From an uncultured Bacilli bacterium (GTDB lineage: Bacteria > Bacillota_I > Bacilli_A > ML615J-28 > CAG-698), in NCBI GenBank assembly GCA_947624315.1, contig CANQJU010000012.1, positions 1-13,478 of the forward strand: a DNA stretch of 13,478 bases, written 5' to 3'. The first letter of the stretch is position 1, and every line of letters begins with the position of its first letter. Both the position numbers and the translations under genes were made by a program. Positions 6,405 through 13,478 of the stretch are shown here, one piece after another. The notes beneath the pieces were generated by a model. The model was given only the letters and a program-made list of their open reading frames with translations. It did not search any database and had not been told where the DNA came from.

Positions 6405-8808
6405 TCATATAGAAATTGAAAAAAAATGGCAAAAATATTGGCAAGAAAATGATACTTTTCATGCTCAAAATAGTAGTGAAAAACCTAAATATTATGCCTT
6501 AGATATGTTTCCATATCCTAGTGGAGCTGGTCTACATGTTGGACATCCTGAAGGATATACAGCTACTGATATTGTTTCTAGAATGAAAAGAATGCAAGGA
6601 TATAATGTTTTACATCCTATGGGATGGGATGCCTTTGGTCTTCCCGCTGAACAATATGCTTTGCAAACTGGAAAGTCTCCTAAAGAATTTACCGAAAAGA
6701 ATATTGAAACTTTTAAAAATCAATTGCATAATTTAGGATTATCATATGATTGGGACCGTGAAATTGCCACATGTGATCCTAAGTATTACAAGTGGACACA
6801 ATGGATTTTTACAAAGTTATATGAAAAAGGTTTAGCCGAAGTTCGCAATATCGAAGTTAATTGGTGTGATGAATTAGGCACTGTTTTAGCTAACGAAGAA
6901 GTTTTAAATGTTGATGGTAAAATGGTTAGTGAAAGAGGAAATTATCCAGTAGTAAAAAAGCCTATGAAACAATGGGTTTTAAAGATTACTCATTATGCTG
7001 AAGAACTTTTGAAGGATTTAGATTTGCTTGATTGGCCTGAATCTGTTAAAGATATGCAACGCAATTGGATTGGTAAAAGTGAAGGAGCTTTAGTTGATTT
7101 TAAGATTAAAGGTAGAGATGAAAAATTCACTGTTTTTACTACTCGTTGTGATACTTTATTTGGAGCAACTTATTGTGTTTTAGCTCCTGAACATCAACTT
7201 GTTCAAAAGATTATGGGGGAAAAGGAAAAAGAAGATGTATTAAAATATATCGACTATGCTAAAAGCAAATCAGATTTGGATCGTACAGATTTAAACAAAG
7301 ATAAAACTGGTGTATTTATTGGTTCATATGCAATTAATCCTATTAATGGAAAAGAGATTCCTATTTGGATAAGCGATTATGTATTAGCAAGTTATGGAAC
7401 TGGTGCCATTATGGCTGTTCCCGCTCATGATGATCGTGACTATGAGTTTGCTAAAAAGTTTAATATAGAAATTATTCCCGTTATTGATGGTGATATTAGT
7501 GAAAGTGCTTATACTGGTGATGGACTTCATATTAATTCGGGATTCTTAAATGGCTTAGGTAAAAAAGATGCCATCGATAAAATGCTTGAATATCTTGAAA
7601 AAGAAGGTCTTGGTCATAAGAGTATCAATTATAAATTGCGTGATTGGGTCTTTTCTCGTCAAAGATATTGGGGCGAACCTTTCCCAGTTATTTTCTGGGA
7701 AGATGGTAAAGTTACTGTTTTAGGATTAGATGATTTACCATTAGAGCTTCCTCAAATGGAAAAAATAACTTTAAGCCATACCGGAGAATCTCCACTAGCT
7801 AATGCTAAAGATTGGTTAGAAGTTGTTCGAAGTGATGGTGTTAAAGGACGTCGAGAGACAAATACTATGCCTCAATGGGCTGGTAGTTGTTGGTATTACA
7901 TTGCTTATATTTTAAAAGAAGGTAACGACTATTTACCTTTAAATGATAAGAAAGTTCAAGATATTGTAAATTATTGGTTGCCTGTTGATTTATACATTGG
8001 TGGAGCAGAGCACGCAGTACTACATTTATTATACTCCAGATTTTGGCATAAAGTTTTATATGATTGTGGAATAGTAAAATGTAAGGAACCATATCAAAAA
8101 CTATTCAATCAAGGAATTATTCTTGGTGAAGATGGTGAAAAAATGAGTAAGTCACGTGGTAATGTTATTAATCCTGATGATGTTGTTAGAGATTATGGCG
8201 CTGATACTTTGAGAATGTATGAGATGTTCATGGGACCACTTGAAGCCATGAAACCTTGGTCAGCAAGCGGTATCGAAGGACCTCATCGTTTCCTTGAAAG
8301 AATCTATCGTTTTTATACTGAAGTTGTTGAAGTGGTTGATAGCAACCCTAATCTTGATAAGATATTCCACCAAACAGTTAAGAAAGTTACAGAATGTTAT
8401 GAAAACCTTCGTTTCAATACAGCAATAAGTCAAATGATGATTTTTATTAATGAATGTTATAAAGATCATAAAGTGCCTAAAGCTTATTTAGAAGATTTCT
8501 TAAGATTATTAAATCCTATTGCCCCTCATATTACTGAAGAATTATATGAAGGATTGGGACACAATGAAACAATTGCTTATAGCAAGTGGCCAACTTTTGA
8601 TGATGCTAAAACAAAAGAGGAATTAATAACTGTTGTTATTCAAGTCAATGGAAAAATTAGAGACAAATTAGATGTTGATAGTGAAATTACTAAAGAAGAG
8701 CTTGAAAAACTTGCCATGAATAGTAGCAAAGTTATGAGTTTTATAAATGGTGCTCCTATTAAAAAAGTTATTGTAATTCCTAAAAAATTAGTTAATATCG
8801 TAATTTAA
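6394..8808 (+). CDS. leuS: Leucyl-tRNA synthetase
   Basis: This 804-residue class Ia aminoacyl-tRNA synthetase charges tRNA-Leu with leucine in the cytoplasm. The HIGH signature appears as HVGH at residues 48-51 after the typical MFPYPSGAGL. The KMSKS loop is intact at 583-587 within GEDGEKMSKSRGNVINPDD. The CP1 editing domain is present, with the threonine-rich FTVFTTRCDTLFG stretch and the GTGAIMAVPAHDDRDYEFA segment whose aspartate is used in proofreading. DWVFSRQRYWGEPFPVIF and the C-terminal tRNA-binding part (IQVNGKIRDKL) are also seen. Length fits bacterial LeuRS. The start at 6394 is chosen because AGAGGTGAT (6381-6389) is correctly spaced and the protein then begins MSYNHIEIEKKWQKYW. 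An in-frame ATG at 6373 lies inside the upstream gene without an SD. It overlaps the DUF1189-like gene by 11 nt, implying coupled translation. Confidence 0.98.
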   Translation: MSYNHIEIEKKWQKYWQENDTFHAQNSSEKPKYYALDMFPYPSGAGLHVGHPEGYTATDIVSRMKRMQGYNVLHPMGWDAFGLPAEQYALQTGKSPKEFTEKNIETFKNQLHNLGLSYDWDREIATCDPKYYKWTQWIFTKLYEKGLAEVRNIEVNWCDELGTVLANEEVLNVDGKMVSERGNYPVVKKPMKQWVLKITHYAEELLKDLDLLDWPESVKDMQRNWIGKSEGALVDFKIKGRDEKFTVFTTRCDTLFGATYCVLAPEHQLVQKIMGEKEKEDVLKYIDYAKSKSDLDRTDLNKDKTGVFIGSYAINPINGKEIPIWISDYVLASYGTGAIMAVPAHDDRDYEFAKKFNIEIIPVIDGDISESAYTGDGLHINSGFLNGLGKKDAIDKMLEYLEKEGLGHKSINYKLRDWVFSRQRYWGEPFPVIFWEDGKVTVLGLDDLPLELPQMEKITLSHTGESPLANAKDWLEVVRSDGVKGRRETNTMPQWAGSCWYYIAYILKEGNDYLPLNDKKVQDIVNYWLPVDLYIGGAEHAVLHLLYSRFWHKVLYDCGIVKCKEPYQKLFNQGIILGEDGEKMSKSRGNVINPDDVVRDYGADTLRMYEMFMGPLEAMKPWSASGIEGPHRFLERIYRFYTEVVEVVDSNPNLDKIFHQTVKKVTECYENLRFNTAISQMMIFINECYKDHKVPKAYLEDFLRLLNPIAPHITEELYEGLGHNETIAYSKWPTFDDAKTKEELITVVIQVNGKIRDKLDVDSEITKEELEKLAMNSSKVMSFINGAPIKKVIVIPKKLVNIVI

Positions 8809-8835
8809 GAGAAGTTTATAGCTTCTCTTTTTTTT
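8807..8835 (+). terminator. Rho-independent terminator after leuS
   Basis: An 8-bp perfect stem, AAGAGAAG (8807-8814) with CTTCTCTT (8822-8829), has a 7-nt loop and an uninterrupted T run to 8835. The stem begins inside the leuS stop codon. Confidence 0.9.
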
Positions 8836-8891
8836 GTGACATGCATATATAAAAGTGTCATGACAAAAGAATTTTTTAAAAACAAAAAAAA

Positions 8892-8900
8892 TGATATAAT
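8892..8900 (+). promoter_or_regulatory. Extended -10 promoter of the GHL10-type gene
   Basis: TGATATAAT (8892-8900) is an extended -10. The region 17 nt upstream is only a T-run, so the -35 is poor. A start near 8907 gives a leader of about 19 nt containing GAGAGGTC. Confidence 0.65.
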
Positions 8901-8925
8901 AATAAAAAAAGAGAGGTCATACTTA

Positions 8926-11367
8926 ATGAAGAAAATAATCGTTATATTATTGGGAATGTTTGTTTTGCTTTTTGGAATAAAAATAGGGGCGGAAGAAGTA
9001 AGAATCCCTGTCTATGGTACTGATGATTATTTACAGTATTATCAAAGTACAGAATATGTTACGATACCAACTGAATATACAAAACCTGAAAAAGAATTTA
9101 GAGCTGCTTGGGTAAGTTCATATGCTGGTGATATTGGTCCTTACACAAATGAAGCAAATTTCAAAAAAGAAATGAATCAAATGCTTGATATTTTACAATA
9201 TTATAATTTTAATGCGGTTATATACCATGTTCGAACTCATAATAATGCTATGTATAAATCAAGTCTAAATCCTCGGGGTTCATATTGGACATCAGTTAAT
9301 TTTAATGTGTTTGATCCCCTTGAATGGTTAATAGATGAATGCCATCGCCGTGGAATTGAGTTTCATGCTTGGATGAATCCTTATAGAGTAAGTGTAAATG
9401 GACTAAATTATTGTGCAGAAAAATATCCAAGTGTAAACCCAGCTAGTAATCCTGATAATTTAATTAGTGGAAGATTGGATAATAACTCTGTTGTTATCTT
9501 AGATCCAAGCAAAGAAGCTGTTAAATCTTTTTTAGTAAGTACTTGTATGGAATTGATTAGAAATTATGATGTTGATGCAATTCATTTTGATGATTATTTT
9601 TATATTCAAGATGCTCAAGATGATAAGAGCTATCAAGAAAACAATCCTCAAGGGTTACCTAAGGATGAATGGCGAAGAAATAATATTGATGATTTTATTC
9701 ATCGTTTAAGTAATCAAATTAAAAACTATAACAACCAAAACAACAAAAGCGTTCAATTAGGTATTTCTCCAAGTCCTGTTTGGAAAGATGGTAATGGTGT
9801 TGTTACTTATGATGAAAATGGAAATGCCATAACAAATGGTTCTCATACAGCTAATGCTGGTGGACATTATGGTGATCATTTATATTGTGATACTTTAAAG
9901 TGGATCAACAATGAATGGATCGATTATATTATTCCTCAAGTTTATCATGATTTTAAAACACCTGCTGGATTCGCTGAAAGAGTTGATTGGTGGGATGCAG
10001 TTGTAAAATATAAAAAAGTAAATCTTTATATTGGTATTGGTTTATATGGACCTGGTACAACATGGGATGATCCTAATGAATTACAAAATCAATTGTTATA
10101 TATGAATAAACATGAAAATGTTAAAGGCTTTTCTATATATAGTTTTAGTACTTTAAAAAGTGCTTATAATAAGAGTAAAGCTTTAAAAGCAACACAAGTA
10201 GAAAAAGCATATAACATGTCTTGGAACCAAAAAACTTTACCAACTGTTTTACAAAGATATGATAAATATACCGCTATTTCTAAAGTTGATGATTTAAAAA
10301 TCGCTAAAACTGAGGAAGGTTATCAATTATCTTTCGTTAGTCAAGATGATGCAAGATTTTATGTTGTATATAAAAATGAAGGTGGAAAACAAGAACAGCT
10401 TAAAATTACTTCTGGAAATAAATTAAATGGAAGAACTTATATTGATGATGTATGTAGTGAAGGTGAGTATCAATATACTATAGTACCACTATCATATAGC
10501 AATATCGAAGGTGAACCACTTTCCATTTTCACAAATTCTTTATCAATAAAAGTTGATTTTGTTGATGAAGAAGGTAATTTACTTGAAACAAAATATGCTG
10601 TTGATGGAAAAGTTGAAGCTCCTAACATTGATGTTCCTAAAGGATTCCGTGTTGAATATTCTCATTCTTTAGATAATATTAATGAAAGTATGGAAATTGT
10701 TGTTAGAATTGTAGCTAGCAAAAGAGATGTTACTTTTGAATATTTAGATAGCAATGGTCAAACAACAACGACAACACAAGAAGTCGATGGTGATATTGTT
10801 TTCCCAGAAGTTCCAGAAGTTCCGGGTAAAAAATTCCTTGAATTTGAAAGGGTTGATGACAACTATTATCGAGCTAAATATGAACAAGTAGTTTGTCATG
10901 TTGAATTCCTTGATAAAGATGGAAATACTATTAAGTCATTAGACGTTAACTATGGTGATAGTATTACTGATTTACCTAAATTAGAAGATTATGATATTTA
11001 TCAATTTGTTGGTTGGGATTTTAAAAATCCAATTACTAGTGATATGAAAATTAAACCAATTTTTGAACCAATTAAATTTACAGTTGTATTTAAAAATAAT
11101 TTAGGAGATACTTTAAAAACTGTTGAAGTAGAGTATGGAAAAACTCTAGAAATGATTGAAGTAGAAAAAATCAAAGGATACAAATTTGTTGGTTTCTTCT
11201 TGAATGGCGAAGAAATTAAAGGAGAAATTGTTGTTACAAGTGATTTAACAATCACGGTACAAATGGAACCAACTAAAGGATGCAATTCTGGTAATATTTT
11301 AGGTTGGTATACTTTAGTTGCTTGTTTAGGTTTAGTTTTCTTAATCAGAAAAAGAAAAAATAATTAA
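8926..11367 (+). CDS. Secreted GHL10-type glycoside hydrolase-like protein with B-repeat-like domains and C-terminal membrane signal
   Basis: This is an 813-residue exported protein. The start at 8926 is chosen because GAGAGGTC (8911-8918) precedes it and a signal peptide begins there (MKKIIVILLGMFVLLFGIKI, probable cleavage near GA-EE). An in-frame ATG at 8836 lies upstream of the promoter. Residues about 58-420 form a GHL10 (DUF187/YngK-like) TIM barrel. They show EFRAAWVSSY at 57-66, FHAWMNPYRV at 146-155, DAIHFDDYFY at 217-226 and DYIIPQVYHD near 333. E. coli DigH (YddW) of this family cleaves denuded peptidoglycan glycan, so a cell-wall role is plausible but inferred. Residues about 453-540 resemble a fibronectin-like domain. 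Four B-repeat/MucBP-like modules then run from about 542 to 782, of the 'V.F.d..G.......v.yG' type. The C-terminus has GCNSG at 785-789, a hydrophobic helix and RKRKNN. No LPXTG is present. It is monocistronic, with its own promoter and terminator. Confidence 0.9.
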   Translation: MKKIIVILLGMFVLLFGIKIGAEEVRIPVYGTDDYLQYYQSTEYVTIPTEYTKPEKEFRAAWVSSYAGDIGPYTNEANFKKEMNQMLDILQYYNFNAVIYHVRTHNNAMYKSSLNPRGSYWTSVNFNVFDPLEWLIDECHRRGIEFHAWMNPYRVSVNGLNYCAEKYPSVNPASNPDNLISGRLDNNSVVILDPSKEAVKSFLVSTCMELIRNYDVDAIHFDDYFYIQDAQDDKSYQENNPQGLPKDEWRRNNIDDFIHRLSNQIKNYNNQNNKSVQLGISPSPVWKDGNGVVTYDENGNAITNGSHTANAGGHYGDHLYCDTLKWINNEWIDYIIPQVYHDFKTPAGFAERVDWWDAVVKYKKVNLYIGIGLYGPGTTWDDPNELQNQLLYMNKHENVKGFSIYSFSTLKSAYNKSKALKATQVEKAYNMSWNQKTLPTVLQRYDKYTAISKVDDLKIAKTEEGYQLSFVSQDDARFYVVYKNEGGKQEQLKITSGNKLNGRTYIDDVCSEGEYQYTIVPLSYSNIEGEPLSIFTNSLSIKVDFVDEEGNLLETKYAVDGKVEAPNIDVPKGFRVEYSHSLDNINESMEIVVRIVASKRDVTFEYLDSNGQTTTTTQEVDGDIVFPEVPEVPGKKFLEFERVDDNYYRAKYEQVVCHVEFLDKDGNTIKSLDVNYGDSITDLPKLEDYDIYQFVGWDFKNPITSDMKIKPIFEPIKFTVVFKNNLGDTLKTVEVEYGKTLEMIEVEKIKGYKFVGFFLNGEEIKGEIVVTSDLTITVQMEPTKGCNSGNILGWYTLVACLGLVFLIRKRKNN

Positions 11368-11378
11368 TATTTGTTTAT

Positions 11379-11409
11379 AAAAGATCTTGGTTATTATCAA
11401 GGTCTTTTT
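11379..11409 (+). terminator. Rho-independent terminator after the GHL10-type gene
   Basis: An 11-bp stem, AAAAGATCTTG (11379-11389) with CAAGGTCTTTT (11398-11408), contains one G-U pair. The loop is 8 nt, and the T run is short because the descending arm supplies most of it. Confidence 0.8.
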
Positions 11410-11433
11410 ACATTGATTTGAAAAAAATGGTCG

Positions 11434-11462
11434 TTGATATCTTTTTAAAATTAATATATAAT
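11434..11462 (+). promoter_or_regulatory. Promoter of the Y-family polymerase/YolD operon
   Basis: TTGATA (11434-11439), 17-nt spacer, TATAAT (11457-11462). The start would fall near 11469, leaving a leader of about 19 nt with AGGAGG (11477-11482). No GAAC-N4-GTTC LexA/DinR box of the Bacillus type overlaps it. Confidence 0.75.
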
Positions 11463-11487
11463 ATAAATTGTATAAAAGGAGGACAAA

Positions 11488-12960
11488 ATGGATAATAGAA
11501 TTTATTTATGTATTGACTTGAAATCATTTTATGCCTCTGTTGAATGTGTGGAAAGAGGATTAGATCCTCTAACAACTAATTTGGTGGTGGCAGATGGAGC
11601 AAGAACCGAAAAGACTATTTGCTTAGCTGTTACACCTTCTTTAAAGTCTTTAGGTTTTTCTAGTCGAGCTAGATTATTTGAAGTTATTCAAAAGACTAAA
11701 GAAATTAATAATAACAAAATGAAAAAATATGGGAAACTAATTGGGAAGTCATATAATATAGAAGAACTCAAAAAACATCCCCAAATGGAGTTGGATTATA
11801 TCGTAGCCCCTCCTCAAATGGCTCATTATATTTCTATTAGTTCTAAGATATATGAAATATATTTGCAATTTGTTTCTAGTGAAGATATTCATGTTTATTC
11901 AATCGATGAAGTTTTTATCGATGTGACTAATTATTTAAATAGTTATAAAATGACTGCATATGAATTAGCTTATAAAATCATCCGTGCTGTTTTAAAAGAA
12001 ACTCATATAACAGCTACTGCTGGTATTGGACCTAATATGTATCTAGCCAAAGTTGCTATGGATATTATGGCTAAAAAAATTGAAGCTGATACTGATGGAG
12101 TAAGAATTGCCCAAATTGATGAAAAAAGTTATCGAGAAAATCTTTGGCTTCATCAACCATTAACTGATTTTTGGCGTATTGGTAGAGGTTATATAAAAAA
12201 ACTTGAAGCAAACGGAATGCATACAATGGGAGATATTGCTTTATGTTCTTTAAAAAATGAAGATTTATTGTATAAACTTTTTGGAGTTAATGCTGAACTT
12301 TTGATAGATCATGCCTGGGGATATGAGTCTTGTACTATTGCTGATATAAAATCATACAAACCTCAAGGAAAGTCTTTGGGCTCTGGACAAGTTTTACATG
12401 CTCCGTATGATTTTGATAAAACGAGATTGATTGTTAAAGAAATGGTAGATGCTTTGGCATTGGATTTGGTCGATAATGGATTAGTAACCAAACAATTAGT
12501 TATAACAATTGGATATGATATAGAAAACATAACTAATAGTAAAATAAAATATAATGGAGATGTTACTACAGATTATTTGGGACGAACAATTCCTAAACAT
12601 GCTCATGGAACTGTTAATTTAAAAAGATATACATCTTCATCAAAACTATTAACACAAGCCGTTTTAGAAAAATATGATCAAATAGTTGATAGAAATCTAT
12701 TGATCAGAAGAATTAATATCGCTTCAACAAACCTAAGAAATGAAAATGTTAAAATCAATGAATATGAACAATTAGATTTATTTAACGATAATAGTAATGA
12801 TAAACTTAATAATGAACTAGAAAAGGAGAAAAAAACTCAGCAAGTTATTTTAGATATTAAAAAGAAATTTGGTAAGAATGCTATAATTAAAGGAATGAGT
12901 TTAGAAGAGGGGGCAACAATGAAAGATCGCAATAAACAAATAGGAGGACATAAAGCATAG
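11488..12960 (+). CDS. Y-family DNA polymerase (UmuC/UvrX-like, translesion synthesis)
   Basis: This 490-residue protein should copy damaged templates as a low-fidelity polymerase. The first catalytic aspartate is D10 in CIDLKSFYASVE. The second acidic pair, D140-E141, lies in VYSIDEVFIDV. TATAGIGPNMYLAKVAMDIM is the conserved fingers/palm segment, PLTDFWRIGRGY marks the helix-hairpin-helix region, and the little-finger domain follows. QLDLF at 428-432 is a clear beta-clamp-binding motif. The insert at about 68-110 between RLFEV and DYIVAPPQM, and the final GATMKDRNKQIGGHKA, make it longer than UvrX/YqjW (about 415). They are shared, from memory, with a Clostridia/Erysipelotrichia subgroup often carried on mobile elements. 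AGGAGG lies 5 nt before the ATG. The yolD-like gene begins 1 nt after its stop. Confidence 0.94.
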   Translation: MDNRIYLCIDLKSFYASVECVERGLDPLTTNLVVADGARTEKTICLAVTPSLKSLGFSSRARLFEVIQKTKEINNNKMKKYGKLIGKSYNIEELKKHPQMELDYIVAPPQMAHYISISSKIYEIYLQFVSSEDIHVYSIDEVFIDVTNYLNSYKMTAYELAYKIIRAVLKETHITATAGIGPNMYLAKVAMDIMAKKIEADTDGVRIAQIDEKSYRENLWLHQPLTDFWRIGRGYIKKLEANGMHTMGDIALCSLKNEDLLYKLFGVNAELLIDHAWGYESCTIADIKSYKPQGKSLGSGQVLHAPYDFDKTRLIVKEMVDALALDLVDNGLVTKQLVITIGYDIENITNSKIKYNGDVTTDYLGRTIPKHAHGTVNLKRYTSSSKLLTQAVLEKYDQIVDRNLLIRRINIASTNLRNENVKINEYEQLDLFNDNSNDKLNNELEKEKKTQQVILDIKKKFGKNAIIKGMSLEEGATMKDRNKQIGGHKA

Positions 12961-12961
12961 T

Positions 12962-13399
12962 ATGGAAAAATATAAAGATATCATAAACTTACCATATGAA
13001 AAATCTAAAAATCATTCTCATATGTCCTTATCTGATCGTGCAGCACAGTTTTTGCCGTTTTCAGCCTTAACAGGTTATGAAAAATCAATTCAAGAAGTTA
13101 GTCGTTTAACATCTGATTTTAAAGAAATAAGTCAAGAAGAAAAAGATATTATTAGTGCTAAACTTAATTATATTGATAAAAATAAAATAACTGATCAATT
13201 TGAAATAACATATTTTATTAAAGACAAAAAGAAAAAAGGTGGGACATATCAAGTTATTAAATCATCAATAAAAAGAATAGTTGATACTGAAGGTAAAATA
13301 ATCCTAGATAGTAAAAAGGAAATAGCTATCAATAATATTATTGATATAAGCGGTGGGATTATAGATAGATTGTTTAGTAATTTTGAACCAATTGAATAA
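12962..13399 (+). CDS. YolD-like family protein, partner of the Y-family polymerase
   Basis: This 145-residue protein has the N-terminal YolD-like signature: YKDIINLPYEKSKNHSHMSL, then SDRAAQFLPFSALTGYE, then a run of charged helix (residues 35-65). The rest is a beta-rich part (ITYFIKDKKKKGGTYQVIKS) ending in a conserved-looking IIDISGGIIDRLF. YolD-like genes (PF08863) regularly sit next to UmuC/UvrX-like polymerases and are proposed to act as UmuD-like partners, though no protease active site is visible and the mechanism is unproved. The ATG is 1 nt after the polymerase stop. The nearest good SD, AGGAGG at 12942-12947, is 14 nt away and lies inside the codons for the polymerase's final IGGHKA, so translation probably relies on coupling. 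A terminator follows. Confidence 0.9.
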   Translation: MEKYKDIINLPYEKSKNHSHMSLSDRAAQFLPFSALTGYEKSIQEVSRLTSDFKEISQEEKDIISAKLNYIDKNKITDQFEITYFIKDKKKKGGTYQVIKSSIKRIVDTEGKIILDSKKEIAINNIIDISGGIIDRLFSNFEPIE

Positions 13400-13409
13400 T
13401 AAAAAAAAT

Positions 13410-13440
13410 AAGACGAGGTTTCAATAATCTCGTCTTTTTT
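13410..13440 (+). terminator. Rho-independent terminator after the yolD-like gene
   Basis: An 8-bp stem, AAGACGAG (13410-13417) with CTCGTCTT (13429-13436), has an 11-nt loop and a T run to 13440. It ends the polymerase/YolD operon. I see nothing else in the remaining 38 bases. Confidence 0.88.
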
Positions 13441-13478
13441 AATTCATATATTAATTAATTTGGTTCATAGATTATATG

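Noticed and set aside
8836..8925. Longer start for the GHL10-type protein at 8836
   Set aside because: That ATG lies upstream of the extended -10 (8892-8900) and would bury the signal peptide 30 residues inside.
1..13478. CRISPR array, tRNA, rRNA, integrase or transposase
   Set aside because: No regularly spaced repeats, cloverleaf or recombinase motifs were seen on either strand.

Overview
The window is AT-rich DNA (roughly 30% G+C by eye) with tightly packed genes, purine-rich ribosome binding sites, sigma-A-like promoters and short U-tailed terminators. It looks like a chromosome segment of a low-GC Gram-positive bacterium. The gene set suggests a gut member of Bacilli/Erysipelotrichia or a related uncultured lineage, but that placement is inference. 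Every gene ends in TAA (nine) or TAG (two) and none in TGA. Tryptophans in the conserved enzymes are encoded by TGG, so the ordinary bacterial code applies. Secreted and surface proteins, including a GHL10-type putative wall hydrolase, suggest a walled cell rather than a wall-less mollicute.

Left part (1-3875, all +): the 3' five-sixths of an EF-G-like GTPase, a hairpin terminator, an S4-domain RluA-type pseudouridine synthase, then a lipoprotein on its own strong promoter with two Big_2 immunoglobulin-like repeats and an unrecognised C-terminal domain.

Middle (3876-4496): the most unusual stretch. It holds a candidate structured non-coding RNA ending in a very good terminator (about 3898-4060). 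After that come a promoter and a degenerate DUF3791-like gene that has lost its start codon and suffered a one-base frameshift, and then a hairpin that probably stops transcription from both sides.

Right part: a leftward pair (a small three-helix membrane protein, then uridine kinase udk, 3 nt apart) diverges from a rightward pair (a DUF1189-like membrane protein overlapping leuS by 11 nt). A secreted GHL10-type glycoside hydrolase-like protein with B-repeat-like domains and a cysteine-containing C-terminal membrane signal follows. The window closes with a Y-family (UmuC/UvrX-like) DNA polymerase and its YolD-like partner, plus a terminator.

The themes are translation (EF-G-like, pseudouridine synthase, LeuRS), nucleotide salvage (Udk), cell surface (lipoprotein, GHL10 protein, membrane proteins) and damage-tolerant DNA synthesis. 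No transposase, integrase, tRNA, rRNA or CRISPR array was seen. The polymerase/YolD pair belongs to a type often found on mobile elements, but nothing here marks an element boundary. RNA folds, promoters and terminators were found by eye and not computed.
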